Origin: Bradyrhizobium semiaridum
Lineage (GTDB): Bacteria > Pseudomonadota > Alphaproteobacteria > Rhizobiales > Xanthobacteraceae
Length of the DNA: 64,000 bases
Reading direction: 5' to 3'
Assembly (NCBI RefSeq): GCF_020329505.1
Contig: NZ_JAGKJJ010000020.1
Location: forward strand, 1 to 64,000
A program made the position numbers and the translations under genes. Numbering within the stretch: the stretch's first letter is position 1; each line of letters starts with the position of its first letter. Positions 35,988 to 44,987 of this stretch are shown in pieces. The notes under the pieces were generated by a model. It had not been told where the DNA came from and did not search any database. It worked only from the letters and a program-made list of their open reading frames with translations.

Positions 35988-37388
35988 ATGGAATTGCGTC
36001 TTTACGATACGTTGACCCGGGAGAAGCGGCCATTCATGCCGCTCGATGCCAACAACGTCCGCATGTATGCCTGCGGACCGACGGTCTATGACTTCGCCCA
36101 TATCGGCAACGGCCGCGCCGCCATCGTGTTCGACGTGCTGTTCCGCGTGCTGCGTCATCGCTACGGCGCAGAGCACGTCACCTACGTCCGCAACATCACC
36201 GACGTCGACGACAAGATCAACGAGCGCGCCGCGCGGGACTATCCCGGCGTGCCGCTCAACGAGGCGATCCGCAAGGTCACGGAGCTGACCTACCAGCAGT
36301 ACCAGGACGACGTCACCGCGCTGGGCTGCTTGCCGCCCACGGTACAGCCGCGCGCCACCGAGCACATCCCGGAGATGCGCGCGATCATCGAGAAGCTGAT
36401 CGCCGGCGGCTTCGCCTATGTCGCCGAAGACCACGTGCTGTTCTCGCCGCAGGCGATGAACGCCGCCAACTCAGTGCTGCCGCGTTACGGCGCGCTGTCG
36501 AAGCGCTCGCTCGACGAGATGATCGCCGGCGCCCGCGTCGACGTCGCGCCCTACAAGCGCGACAATACCGACTTCGTGCTGTGGAAGCCGGCCAAGCCGG
36601 GCGAGCCGTCATGGCCGTCGCCTGCCGGCATCACGGTGGAGGGTCGGCCGGGCTGGCACATCGAGTGCTCGGCGATGGCCTGGAAGCATCTCGGCGAAAA
36701 GTTCGACATCCATGGCGGCGGCATCGACCTCGTGTTCCCGCATCATGAGAACGAACTCGCACAGAGCTGCTGCGCGTTCCATTCCGACCGCATGGCCAAT
36801 GTCTGGATGCACAACGGCTTTCTTCAGCTCGAGAGCGAGAAGATGTCGAAGAGTCTCGGCAACTTCTTCACGATCCGCGATCTCTTGGCCGAGTGGCCGG
36901 GTGAGGTGCTGCGGCTCGCGATGCTGAAGACGCATTATCGCTCGCCGCTCGACTGGACGCGCAAGGCGGCGGAAGAGGCCGCCCGGACGCTCGACGACTG
37001 GTATGAGGTCGCAGGCGACGCCGAACCTGGTCTGCCGTCGCCGGCGATGGTCGAGGCGCTGTATGACGACCTCAACACCGCGCAGGCGATGGCCGTGCTG
37101 CACGGGCTGCGATCTGCCGCCGCGAGCAGCGAGCAGAGTCGCAAGGAACTGGCCGGCTCGCTCCGGCTGCTCGGCTTCCTGTCGGAGAGCGCCGATGCGT
37201 GGAAGAGCCGCAAGCAGCAGGCGAGCGGTATCGATGCCGCTGCCGTCGAAGCCTTGATCGCCGAGCGCACCGCGGCGCGGGCGCGCAAGGACTTCAAGGA
37301 GTCCGATCGCATCCGCGATCAGCTCGCCGCGATGGGCGTGGTGATCAAGGACTCCAAGGAAGGCACCACCTGGGAGGTTGCGCGATGA
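35988..37388 (+). CDS. cysS: Cysteinyl-tRNA synthetase
   Basis: A 466-residue class I aminoacyl-tRNA synthetase that charges tRNA-Cys. Diagnostic features are the metal-binding Cys in YACGPTVYDFAHIGN with the HIGH-type motif HIGN, the second zinc region HIECSAMAWKHLG with HGGGIDLVFPHHENE, and the KMSKS loop EKMSKSLGN. The C-terminal part contains the DALR-type helical domain. The ATG at 35988 is the family start. Its stop overlaps the start of the acetyltransferase gene (ATGA), which in turn overlaps cimA, so the three are translationally coupled. Confidence 0.95.
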   Translation: MELRLYDTLTREKRPFMPLDANNVRMYACGPTVYDFAHIGNGRAAIVFDVLFRVLRHRYGAEHVTYVRNITDVDDKINERAARDYPGVPLNEAIRKVTELTYQQYQDDVTALGCLPPTVQPRATEHIPEMRAIIEKLIAGGFAYVAEDHVLFSPQAMNAANSVLPRYGALSKRSLDEMIAGARVDVAPYKRDNTDFVLWKPAKPGEPSWPSPAGITVEGRPGWHIECSAMAWKHLGEKFDIHGGGIDLVFPHHENELAQSCCAFHSDRMANVWMHNGFLQLESEKMSKSLGNFFTIRDLLAEWPGEVLRLAMLKTHYRSPLDWTRKAAEEAARTLDDWYEVAGDAEPGLPSPAMVEALYDDLNTAQAMAVLHGLRSAAASSEQSRKELAGSLRLLGFLSESADAWKSRKQQASGIDAAAVEALIAERTAARARKDFKESDRIRDQLAAMGVVIKDSKEGTTWEVAR

Positions 37389-37897
37389 GCCGTTCCGCTC
37401 CCGCATTGCGTCCATATCTGCCAGACGATGCGCCGCTGCTGGCGGCGATCTTTGCGGCGTCGATCACGGACCTGACCGGCGATGACTACAGCGAGGCGCA
37501 GCAGGAAGCCTGGGCGATGGCCGCCGAGGACGAGGCCGCCTTCGGCAAGAAGCTCGCCGGCCAGCTCACGCTGATCGCCTCGCTGCAGGGCGCGCCGGTC
37601 GGTTTCGCCTCGCTGAAAGGCACTGACTACATAGACATGCTCTACGTGCATCCGAGCGTGGTGGGGCAGGGCGTCGGCGCCGCGCTGTGCGAGGCGCTGG
37701 AGAAGATTGCGGGCAGCCGCGGCGCCAAGCTGCTCAAGGTCGATGCCAGCGACACCGCGCTGGATTTCTTCCGCAAGCGCGGCTACGTCGCGCAGCAGCG
37801 CAATTCGGTCACCATCAACGGCGAATGGCTCGCCAACACGACGATGCAGAAGACGCTCGACGGCGCGGCGCCTTCACCTCCGGGAGGCCACGCATGA
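37385..37897 (+). CDS. GNAT family N-acetyltransferase
   Basis: A 170-residue acetyltransferase using acetyl-CoA. The GNAT fold is recognisable from LRPYLPDDAPLLAAIF (strand 1 and helix 1), PVGFASLKGTDYIDMLYVHPSVVGQGVG (strand 4 and the pyrophosphate-binding Q-x-x-G-x-G/A loop, here VGQGVGAAL), and ALDFFRKRGYV near the end. It belongs to the small YafP/YjdJ-like group; the acceptor is unknown. Its start overlaps the cysS stop and its stop overlaps the cimA start, each by four bases. Confidence 0.85.
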   Translation: MSRSAPALRPYLPDDAPLLAAIFAASITDLTGDDYSEAQQEAWAMAAEDEAAFGKKLAGQLTLIASLQGAPVGFASLKGTDYIDMLYVHPSVVGQGVGAALCEALEKIAGSRGAKLLKVDASDTALDFFRKRGYVAQQRNSVTINGEWLANTTMQKTLDGAAPSPPGGHA

Positions 37898-39492
37898 GCC
37901 GCGAACGCCTCTATCTGTTCGATACCACGCTGCGCGACGGCGCGCAGACCAACGGCGTCGACTTCACGCTGCAGGACAAGCAGGTGATCGCGAAGATGCT
38001 CGACGAACTCGGCATCGACTATGTCGAGGGCGGCTATCCCGGCGCCAACCCGACCGACAGCGAGTTCTTCAGCAGGAAGCCCGATTTCAATCACGCGCGC
38101 TTCACCGCGTTCGGCATGACGCGGCGGCCGGGCCGCTCGGCCGCGAACGATCCCGGTCTCGCCGGCATCCTGGAGGCCAAGGCGGATGCGATCTGCTTCG
38201 TGGCAAAATCCTCGGCCTACCAGGTCCGCGTCGCGCTGGAGACCACCAACGAGGAAAATCTCGCCTCGATCCGCGACAGCGTCGCGGCGGCAAAGGCGCT
38301 CGGCCGCGAGGTGATGGTCGATTGCGAGCATTTCTTCGACGGTTACAAGGAGAATCGCGACTTTGCGCTGGCCTGCGCCACAGCGGCGTACGAGTCCGGC
38401 GCGCGCTGGGTGGTGCTGTGCGACACCAATGGCGGCACCATGCCGCATGAGGTCGAGACCATCGTCGCCGACGTCATCAAGCATGTGCCGGGTGCCAATC
38501 TCGGCATCCACGCCCATAACGATACCGAGCAGGCGGTGGCCAATTCGCTCGCCGCGGTGCGTGCCGGCGCGCGGCAGATCCAGGGCACGTTGAATGGCCT
38601 CGGCGAGCGCTGCGGCAATGCCAATCTGTGCTCGCTGATCCCGACGTTGCGGCTGAAGACCGAGTTTTCCGAGAAGTTCGAGATCGGCGTCACCGCGGAG
38701 AAGATGGCGACGCTGATGCAGGTGTCGCGCACGCTCGACGACATGCTGAACCGCGCGCCCAACCGCCATGCGGCGTATGTCGGCGAGAGCGCCTTCGTCA
38801 CCAAGACCGGCATCCATGCCTCCGCGGTGCTGAAGGATCCGCAGACCTATGAGCATGTCTCGCCCGATGCCGTCGGCAATCACCGCAAGGTGCTGGTCTC
38901 CGACCAGGCCGGCCGCTCCAATGTGATGGCCGAGCTCGACCGTGCCGGCATCGCCTACGACAAGAACGATCCGCGGCTGACCCGCCTGGTCGAGGAACTG
39001 AAGGAGCGCGAGGCGGCCGGCTTTGCCTATGAGTCGGCCAACGCCTCGTTCGAGCTGCTGGCGCGGCGCACGCTCGGCAAGGTGCCGGAATATTTCAAGG
39101 TCGAGCAGTTCGACGTCAATGTCGAGCAGCGCTACAACGCCAACGGCCAGCGCGTCACCGTCGCGCTTGCCGTGGTCAAGGTCGACGTCGCCGGCGAGCG
39201 GCTGATCTCGGCCGCCGAGGGCAACGGGCCGGTCAACGCGCTCGACGTCGCGCTGCGCAAGGACCTCGGCAAGTACCAGAAGTACATCGACGGGCTGAAG
39301 CTGATCGATTACCGCGTGCGTATCCTCAACGGCGGTTCGGAGGCGGTCACCCGCGTCCTGATCGAGAGCGAGGACGAGACCGAAGAGAGCTGGATCACGG
39401 TCGGCGTCTCGCCGAATATCATCGACGCCTCGTTCCAGGCGCTGATGGATTCTTTGGTCTACAAGCTCGTGAAATCGGGCGCGCCGGTGTGA
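37894..39492 (+). CDS. cimA: Citramalate synthase
   Basis: A 532-residue enzyme of the isopropylmalate synthase superfamily. It opens with FDTTLRDGAQTNGVDFTLQDK, the catalytic metal-binding signature, and continues with the TIM barrel (GIHAHNDTEQAVANSLAAV, TLNGLGERCGNANL) and a C-terminal LeuA-type regulatory domain. The TLRDGAQTNGVDF form, with length about 530, marks (R)-citramalate synthase from pyruvate and acetyl-CoA rather than LeuA. This gives a threonine-independent entry to isoleucine, sensed by the allosteric domain. CGGGAGG precedes the ATG. Confidence 0.9.
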   Translation: MSRERLYLFDTTLRDGAQTNGVDFTLQDKQVIAKMLDELGIDYVEGGYPGANPTDSEFFSRKPDFNHARFTAFGMTRRPGRSAANDPGLAGILEAKADAICFVAKSSAYQVRVALETTNEENLASIRDSVAAAKALGREVMVDCEHFFDGYKENRDFALACATAAYESGARWVVLCDTNGGTMPHEVETIVADVIKHVPGANLGIHAHNDTEQAVANSLAAVRAGARQIQGTLNGLGERCGNANLCSLIPTLRLKTEFSEKFEIGVTAEKMATLMQVSRTLDDMLNRAPNRHAAYVGESAFVTKTGIHASAVLKDPQTYEHVSPDAVGNHRKVLVSDQAGRSNVMAELDRAGIAYDKNDPRLTRLVEELKEREAAGFAYESANASFELLARRTLGKVPEYFKVEQFDVNVEQRYNANGQRVTVALAVVKVDVAGERLISAAEGNGPVNALDVALRKDLGKYQKYIDGLKLIDYRVRILNGGSEAVTRVLIESEDETEESWITVGVSPNIIDASFQALMDSLVYKLVKSGAPV

Positions 39493-39496
39493 AGAC

Positions 39497-39573
39497 GTAG
39501 CCCGGATGAGCGAAGCGATATCCGGGGCTGCCTTGACCGCTTTCCCGGATGTCGCTGCGCTCATCCGGGCTAC
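39497..39573. repeat. Inverted repeat after cimA
   Basis: GTAGCCCGGATGAGCG at 39497-39512 is repeated in reverse complement as CGCTCATCCGGGCTAC at 39558-39573. Inner arms ATATCCGGGG / CCCGGAT add a second partial hairpin. Located right after the cimA stop and before the VOC gene, it may act as a terminator. The arm sequence resembles an interspersed family common in Bradyrhizobium, from memory. Confidence 0.7.
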
Positions 39574-39597
39574 GGTTTTGGCAGGAGGAGGGAGCTC

Positions 39598-39975
39598 ATG
39601 ATCGACCATGTTTCCGTCGGCGTCCGCGATCTCGACCGCGCGGCGCGGTTCTATGAGCCCACGCTGGCAGCGCTCGGCCTTGCTCGCCTCGTCACCCGGC
39701 CGGCGACAATCGGCTTCGGCAAGGCCTATCCGGAATTCTGGATCAATCTGCGCGCCGCGATGGCAGCGGTGCCGCATGCAAGCGGCACGCACATCTGCCT
39801 GCGTGCGAAAACCACCGCCGAGGTCGATGCCTTCCATGCCGCAGCGCTCGCCTCCGGCGGCAGCTCCGACGGCGCTCCCGGCCTCCGCCCGCACGACCGC
39901 GTGCGCTACTACGCGGCCTTCGTGCTGGACCCCGACGGCAACCGCATCGAGGCCGTGACGTTTCCGAGCGAGTGA
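39598..39975 (+). CDS. VOC family protein
   Basis: A 125-residue single glyoxalase/bleomycin-resistance-type domain pair. It begins IDHVSVGVRDLDRAARFYEPTLAALG and ends VRYYAAFVLDPDGNRIEAV, the repeated beta-alpha-beta-beta-beta pattern of this fold. The His in IDHVSV, a His in GTHICLR and the Glu of RIEAV occupy the usual metal positions. The reaction is unknown. A strong ribosome-binding site (GGAGGAGGGAG) precedes the ATG at 39598. Confidence 0.85.
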   Translation: MIDHVSVGVRDLDRAARFYEPTLAALGLARLVTRPATIGFGKAYPEFWINLRAAMAAVPHASGTHICLRAKTTAEVDAFHAAALASGGSSDGAPGLRPHDRVRYYAAFVLDPDGNRIEAVTFPSE

Positions 39976-40000
39976 GTTTCTTACACAGTCCCCCAGTGAT

Positions 40001-40109
40001 CCGTCATCCTGAGGTGCGAGCCTCTTCGGCGAGCCTCGAACGATCGACGGCCACCAGCCGGGCCGAGCATCCTTCGAGGCTCGCAAGCGCTCGCACCTCA
40101 GGATGACGG
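40001..40109. repeat. Inverted repeat with 20-bp perfect arms
   Basis: CCGTCATCCTGAGGTGCGAG (40001-40020) is matched exactly in reverse complement at 40090-40109. Inner arms GCGAGCCTCGAA (40029-40040) and TTCGAGGCTCGC (40073-40084) add a second stem. It sits between convergent genes (VOC and LOG protein), where it could terminate both. It is an interspersed-type repeat, with no coding content. Confidence 0.85.
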
Positions 40110-40132
40110 GGATAGGTTGGTCGCCTAATCCT

Positions 40133-40738
40133 TCACAGCCGCCGCGCCACTTCCGGCGCGAGCTCCTTGGCAGCTTCGGGCGTCCGCGCGACTGCCGAGC
40201 GCAGCCGCGGCAGGATGTCATCGACGCGGTCCGCCATCAGCACGTTGACGTCGAGGGTCGCGCGGATGAAGGCGGTGGCGCGCATATGGTTCAGCAGCGC
40301 CAGCAGCGGCTCCCAGAAATTGTCGATGTTGGCGAGCAGGATCGGCTTGTGGTGACGACCGAGCTGCTGCCAGGTCAATTGCTCGACCAGTTCCTCCAGC
40401 GTGCCGACGCCGCCGGGCAGCGCCACGAACGCATCGGAGCGCTCGAACATCAGCCGCTTGCGCTCGTGCATGTCGGGCGTGATGATCATCTCCTGGATCG
40501 AGGTCAGCGCGTTCTCGCGCGCCCGCAGGAATTCCGGGATGATGCCGGTGACGGAGCCGCCGTGCTCCAGTGTGGATTTCGCGACGGCGCCCATCAGGCC
40601 GATCGAGCCGCCGCCATAGACCAGGCGGACGTTGTTCTCCGCAAAGCTCTTGCCGAGCGCGATGGCAGCCTCAACAAAGCGTGGATTGTTCCCGGGGCCG
40701 GAGCCGCAATAGACACAGACAGTCTTGATTTGGTTCAT
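40133..40738 (-). CDS. LOG family protein (TIGR00730), nucleotide ribohydrolase
   Basis: A 201-residue Rossmann-like protein of the LONELY GUY group. The hallmark PGGVGTLEELVEQL is present along with VCVYCGSGPGNNPRFVEAA and LVYGGGSIGLMGAVA. In plants and some bacteria these enzymes release free cytokinins from nucleotide forms by hydrolysing the N-glycosidic bond. In other bacteria they cleave nucleoside 5'-monophosphates generally. Which applies here is not decidable. The ATG at 40738 has AAGGATCAT in front and matches family starts. Confidence 0.88.
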   Translation of the reverse strand: MNQIKTVCVYCGSGPGNNPRFVEAAIALGKSFAENNVRLVYGGGSIGLMGAVAKSTLEHGGSVTGIIPEFLRARENALTSIQEMIITPDMHERKRLMFERSDAFVALPGGVGTLEELVEQLTWQQLGRHHKPILLANIDNFWEPLLALLNHMRATAFIRATLDVNVLMADRVDDILPRLRSAVARTPEAAKELAPEVARRL

Positions 40739-40951
40739 ATGATCCTTGTGGCACTGCAGCGTAAATAGGGTCAAGCCTTGCATATGGGGATTGAGGGGCA
40801 AAAAATCCCGCAAATTCCCGCGAATCGCGAACAAATTTCATCACAAACCTGTACGTCGCATTCAAACGATCTATATGACCGGCACAATGGCAAATGATGG
40901 AAAAGATGTGACGGCCGGCCCGTGTGCCGTCACGGTGCGGGCGGGCTGCTG

Positions 40952-42940
40952 ATGGCGCCGCCCCAGCCCCGGGTGCCCGCGGTCGAGCCGCCCGCTGCCG
41001 TGCCGTCTGCCGCCGAGAAGGCGACGCTGATCGGCACGCTGGTTCACCTCTGGCCGTACATCTGGCCGGGCGATCGCGCCGATCTGAAGATGCGGGTGGT
41101 CTGGTCGGTGGTGCTGCTGCTGTTCGCCAAGCTCGCGACGCTGTCGGTGCCGTTCACCTTCAAATGGGCGATCGACGCGCTGAACGGCGTCGGCTCGGCG
41201 CCGGTCGCGCCGTCGAACTGGATGGTCTGGCTGATCGCCTCGCCGGTGCTGATGACGATCAGCTACGGCGCGGTGCGCATCATCATGGCGGTGCTGACGC
41301 AGTGGCGCGACGGCATCTTCGCCCGTGTCGCGATGCACGCGGTGCGGCGGCTCGCCTACATCACCTTCGTGCACATGCATGAATTGTCGCTGCGCTTCCA
41401 TCTCGAGCGCAAGACCGGCGGCCTGACCCGCGTGCTGGAGCGCGGCCGCACCGGCATCGAGACCATCGTGCGGATGGTGATCCTGCAACTGATCCCGACC
41501 ATCGTCGAGGTCGCACTGCTCTCGGCCGTGCTGCTGTGGCAGTTCGACTGGCGCTACGTGCTGGCGGTGCTGCTCACGGTCGTCGTGTTCATGTACTTCA
41601 CCTACATCGCGACCGAGTGGCGGATCGAGATCCGCCGCAGGATGAACGATTCCGACACCGAGGCGAACACCAAGGCGATCGACTCGCTGCTCAACTACGA
41701 GACGGTGAAATATTTCGGCGCCGAGGAACGCGAGGCCAGGCGCTACGACCGCTCGATGGAGCGCTACGAGCAGGCCAGCGTGAAGACCTATACCTCGCTC
41801 GCCGTGCTCAACACCGGGCAGGCGGTGATCTTCACCGCAGGCCTCACCGCAACCATGGTGATGTGTGCATTCGGCATCCGCAACGGCACCCACACGGTCG
41901 GCGATTTCGTGCTGATCAACTCGATGATGATCCAGCTGTACCAGCCGCTGAATTTCATGGGCATGGTCTATCGTGAGATCAAGCAGGCGATCATCGACAT
42001 CGAAAAGATGTTCGAGGTGCTGGCGCGCGATCCCGAAGTGAAGGACATTCCGGGCGCCAAGCCGCTTGAGGTGTCGTCAGGCACCATCCGCTTCGAGGAT
42101 GTCCGCTTTGCCTATGAGGCTGACAGGCCGATCCTCAAGGGCCTCAGCTTCGAGGTGCCGGCCGGCAAGACGGTTGCGATCGTCGGCCCGTCCGGCGCTG
42201 GCAAGTCGACCATCTCGCGGCTGCTGTTCCGCCTCTATGACGTCTCCGGCGGCCGCATCCTGATCGACGGGCAGGACATCAGGAGTGTGACGCAGACCTC
42301 GCTGCGCGCGGCGATCGGCATGGTGCCGCAGGACACCGTGCTGTTCAACGACACCATCCGCTACAACATCCGCTACGGCCGCTGGGGCGCCAGCGACGAG
42401 GAGGTGGAGGAGGCGGCACGGCTGGCGCAGATCGACGGCTTTATCCGGATGTCGCCGCAGGGTTACGAGACCCCGGTCGGCGAGCGCGGCCTGAAACTCT
42501 CGGGCGGCGAGAAGCAGCGCGTCGCGATTGCGCGCACGGTGCTGAAAGCGCCGCCGATCCTGGTGCTCGACGAGGCGACCTCGGCGCTCGACAGCCACAC
42601 CGAGCACGAGATCCAGGGCGCGCTGGAGCGGGTCTCGCGCAACCGCACCTCGCTGGTGATCGCGCACCGGCTCTCGACCATCGTCGGCGCCGACGAGATC
42701 ATCGTGCTGGATCAGGGCCGGATCGCCGAGCGCGGCACCCATGCGCGGCTTTTGGCCGCCGATGGCCTCTATGCCAGCATGTGGAACCGGCAGCGCGAAG
42801 CCGAGGCCGCCCGCGAAAAGCTCGCCCAGGTCGACGACAAGGGCCAGACGCCGAACCGCCTGCCGCCGGCAGTCGCCGAACCGCCGGAGGAATCCGCTCC
42901 GGTTACGGGCGACAGACCCTTGCCGACCGCCGCGGAATAG
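40952..42940 (+). CDS. Atm1/HMT1-type ABC exporter (fused permease and ATPase)
   Basis: A 662-residue half-transporter that acts as a homodimer. Six membrane helices span about residues 40-330, followed by an ATPase domain with Walker A VGPSGAGKSTISRL, signature LSGGEKQRVAIART, Walker B ILVLDEATSALD and the H-loop IAHRLST. NYETVKYFGAEERE in the membrane domain is typical of the Atm1/ABCB7 subgroup, which exports glutathione-based compounds for Fe-S or metal handling. The membrane part is of normal length. The exact start is uncertain; an in-frame GTG at 40922 is possible. Confidence 0.88.
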   Translation: MAPPQPRVPAVEPPAAVPSAAEKATLIGTLVHLWPYIWPGDRADLKMRVVWSVVLLLFAKLATLSVPFTFKWAIDALNGVGSAPVAPSNWMVWLIASPVLMTISYGAVRIIMAVLTQWRDGIFARVAMHAVRRLAYITFVHMHELSLRFHLERKTGGLTRVLERGRTGIETIVRMVILQLIPTIVEVALLSAVLLWQFDWRYVLAVLLTVVVFMYFTYIATEWRIEIRRRMNDSDTEANTKAIDSLLNYETVKYFGAEEREARRYDRSMERYEQASVKTYTSLAVLNTGQAVIFTAGLTATMVMCAFGIRNGTHTVGDFVLINSMMIQLYQPLNFMGMVYREIKQAIIDIEKMFEVLARDPEVKDIPGAKPLEVSSGTIRFEDVRFAYEADRPILKGLSFEVPAGKTVAIVGPSGAGKSTISRLLFRLYDVSGGRILIDGQDIRSVTQTSLRAAIGMVPQDTVLFNDTIRYNIRYGRWGASDEEVEEAARLAQIDGFIRMSPQGYETPVGERGLKLSGGEKQRVAIARTVLKAPPILVLDEATSALDSHTEHEIQGALERVSRNRTSLVIAHRLSTIVGADEIIVLDQGRIAERGTHARLLAADGLYASMWNRQREAEAAREKLAQVDDKGQTPNRLPPAVAEPPEESAPVTGDRPLPTAAE

Positions 42941-42995
42941 TCGATTTAGGGCGCCGATCCTCCGCCCGCGGGGCGGGACAGCACAGCGAGACCAG

Positions 42996-43694
42996 ATGTC
43001 GATCGCCAATTCCATCCGGGCGCAGATCCCGCCGATCCACCCGGAGGGCTATCCCTTCATCGGCGGCTTCGCGCTGGCGAGCCTGATCCTGTTCTGGATC
43101 TGGACCCCGCTGGGCTGGTTCGGCACCGTGCTCACCATCTGGTGCGCGCTGTTCTTCCGCGATCCCGTGCGGGTGACGCCGGTGCGCGACGGCATCGTGG
43201 TGTCGCCGGCCGATGGCCGCGTTTCCATGGTGGTGCAGGCGCTGCCGCCGGCCGAGCTCGGCCTCGGCGACCGGCCGCTGCCGCGGGTCTCGATCTTCAT
43301 GAGCGTGTTCAACTGCCACGTGAACCGCGCCCCGGTTGCCGGCCGCATCGACCGCATCGCCTACCGGCCGGGCGCCTTCATCAACGCCGAGCTCGACAAG
43401 GCGAGCGAGGACAATGAGCGCAACTCGCTGGTGATCTCGACCGCGAACGGCCGCATCGGCGTGGTCCAGATCGCAGGCTTGGTGGCGCGGCGCATCGTCT
43501 GCTTCGTCAAGGAGGGGCAGTCGATCGGTGCCGGCGAGCGCTTCGGCCTGATCCGCTTCGGCTCGCGGCTCGACGTCTATCTGCCCGAGGGCACCAAGGC
43601 GCTGGTCTCCGAAGGCCAGACCGCGATCGCCGGCGAGACGATTTTGGCGGATTTCCGCGAGACCGATCCCGGCCGCACGTTCCGCGCCGATTAA
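42996..43694 (+). CDS. psd: Phosphatidylserine decarboxylase
   Basis: A 232-residue pyruvoyl enzyme converting phosphatidylserine to phosphatidylethanolamine, anchored by an N-terminal hydrophobic segment (about residues 23-52). Family residues are FFRDPVRVTP, SPADGRVSMV, FMSVFNCHVNRAPVAG, and the self-cleavage site RFGSRLDVYLP, where the Gly-Ser bond breaks to form the pyruvoyl group. This short form is the alphaproteobacterial type. Start at 42996; the frame runs upstream into the ABC transporter stop region without homology. It lies directly before pssA. Confidence 0.92.
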   Translation: MSIANSIRAQIPPIHPEGYPFIGGFALASLILFWIWTPLGWFGTVLTIWCALFFRDPVRVTPVRDGIVVSPADGRVSMVVQALPPAELGLGDRPLPRVSIFMSVFNCHVNRAPVAGRIDRIAYRPGAFINAELDKASEDNERNSLVISTANGRIGVVQIAGLVARRIVCFVKEGQSIGAGERFGLIRFGSRLDVYLPEGTKALVSEGQTAIAGETILADFRETDPGRTFRAD

Positions 43695-43770
43695 CTCTGT
43701 TTCGGCAGCCCGATCAGCCGGTTCCGCCCGCAATGGCGGAGCGCGGCCGCGCTTGCTATATTATATCACC

Positions 43771-44649
43771 ATGATGCCATCGGATCCCAATTCGCCCGAG
43801 TATCGCCGCCGCCGGTTCCGCCCGATCCCGGTGCGGATGCTCGTGCCCAACATGATCACACTGCTGGCGATCTGCGCCGGCCTCACTGCGATCAGGCTCT
43901 CGACAGAGGGGCGGATGGAGCTCGCGGTCGCCGCGATCGTGTTCGCCGCGATCCTCGACGGCATCGACGGCCGCGTCGCGCGCATGATCAAGGGCCAGTC
44001 GAAATTCGGCGCCGAGCTCGACAGTCTTGCCGACTTCGTCAATTTCGGCGTCGCGCCGGGTCTGATCCTGTATTTCTGGCAGCTGCATGAACTGAACAAT
44101 GGCGGCTGGATCGCCGCGATGGTGTTCGCGATCTCCGGCGGCCTGCGCCTCGCCCGCTTCAACGCCTCGATCGACGATCCGAACAAGCCGCCGTTTGCCG
44201 CCAATTACTTCACCGGCGTGCCGGCGCCGGCCGGCGCGATCACCGTGCTGCTGCCGGTCTATCTCGCCTTCCTCGGCGTGCCGATGCCCCCGGCGACGCT
44301 GACTGCGTTCTATACGCTCTTGATCGCCTTCCTGATGGTGTCGCGGCTGCCGGTGTTCTCCGGCAAGACCGTGAAGATGCGGGTGCCGCCGGAAATGGTG
44401 CTGCCGGTGTTCGTCGCGGTCGTGGTCTTCGTTGCGCTCTTGATCGGCTATCCCTGGCATATCCTGTCGGCCGGCACGGTGGCCTATCTGATCAGCCTGC
44501 CGTGGGGCTGGAAGACCTACCGCGATCACGAGCGCGCACTCGCCGCGCAGACGGCCACCGCGAGTGCGCCTGCCCCGGACGCCGCGCCGGCTTATCCGCC
44601 AGCGGCCACGACGACGGATCAGGACAATCGTCCGGCAAGGCTGAACTGA
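43771..44649 (+). CDS. pssA: CDP-diacylglycerol-serine O-phosphatidyltransferase
   Basis: A 292-residue membrane enzyme (about seven to eight helices) that makes phosphatidylserine from CDP-diacylglycerol and serine. The CDP-alcohol phosphotransferase motif is intact: DGIDGRVARMIKGQSKFGAE followed by LDSLAD. It supplies the substrate for the psd gene just upstream, so the pair makes phosphatidylethanolamine. The Pro/Ala-rich tail is cytosolic and variable. The start is probably the ATG at 43771; no clear ribosome-binding site is seen. Confidence 0.92.
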   Translation: MMPSDPNSPEYRRRRFRPIPVRMLVPNMITLLAICAGLTAIRLSTEGRMELAVAAIVFAAILDGIDGRVARMIKGQSKFGAELDSLADFVNFGVAPGLILYFWQLHELNNGGWIAAMVFAISGGLRLARFNASIDDPNKPPFAANYFTGVPAPAGAITVLLPVYLAFLGVPMPPATLTAFYTLLIAFLMVSRLPVFSGKTVKMRVPPEMVLPVFVAVVVFVALLIGYPWHILSAGTVAYLISLPWGWKTYRDHERALAAQTATASAPAPDAAPAYPPAATTTDQDNRPARLN

Positions 44650-44693
44650 AACATCTCTTAAACCGGTGATCCTGAGAGGGTGTGAAGCTTTGT

Positions 44694-44833
44694 CCTCACC
44701 CACCGCTGTCATCGTTCGGTCTGTGCGCAACTGCCAACATCGACCGGGCGATCCAGTACGCCGCGGCTTATCGGCTCAATAACGGCTGTCTCTGGGAATA
44801 CTGGATCGCTCGTCAAGCCGGACGATGACACCG
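44694..44833. repeat. Interspersed repeat, family B, copy 2
   Basis: About 140 bp similar to 27980-28117 in the same orientation. Shared blocks include CCAGTACGCCGCGG, ATCGGCTCAAT and ATACTGGATC, with scattered substitutions and a short indel. It fills most of the 340-bp gap between pssA and the RraA-like gene. No gene is seen in the gap. Confidence 0.7.
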
Positions 44834-44987
44834 AGCAAGTTGAGCAAACAATCCGTCACCCTTCAGACAGTGTTGAGCTCGCTCCTCCAAATATCAGCCA
44901 TTCGCCTGCCTCGGTTGGGTTCGCGTCCGATCTCGGCTAAGAGGCTCTGACCGGCTAGCGAACGCCAAAAATCAGGAGAGAAACGCC

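Noticed and set aside
37783..40221. An 812-codon open frame on the minus strand across cimA and neighbours
   Set aside because: It is the antisense shadow of cysS-linked genes in high-GC DNA; the sequence is Arg/His/Asp-rich without domain features. The same applies to the 403-codon plus-strand frame at 9273-10484, which mirrors the histidine kinase.
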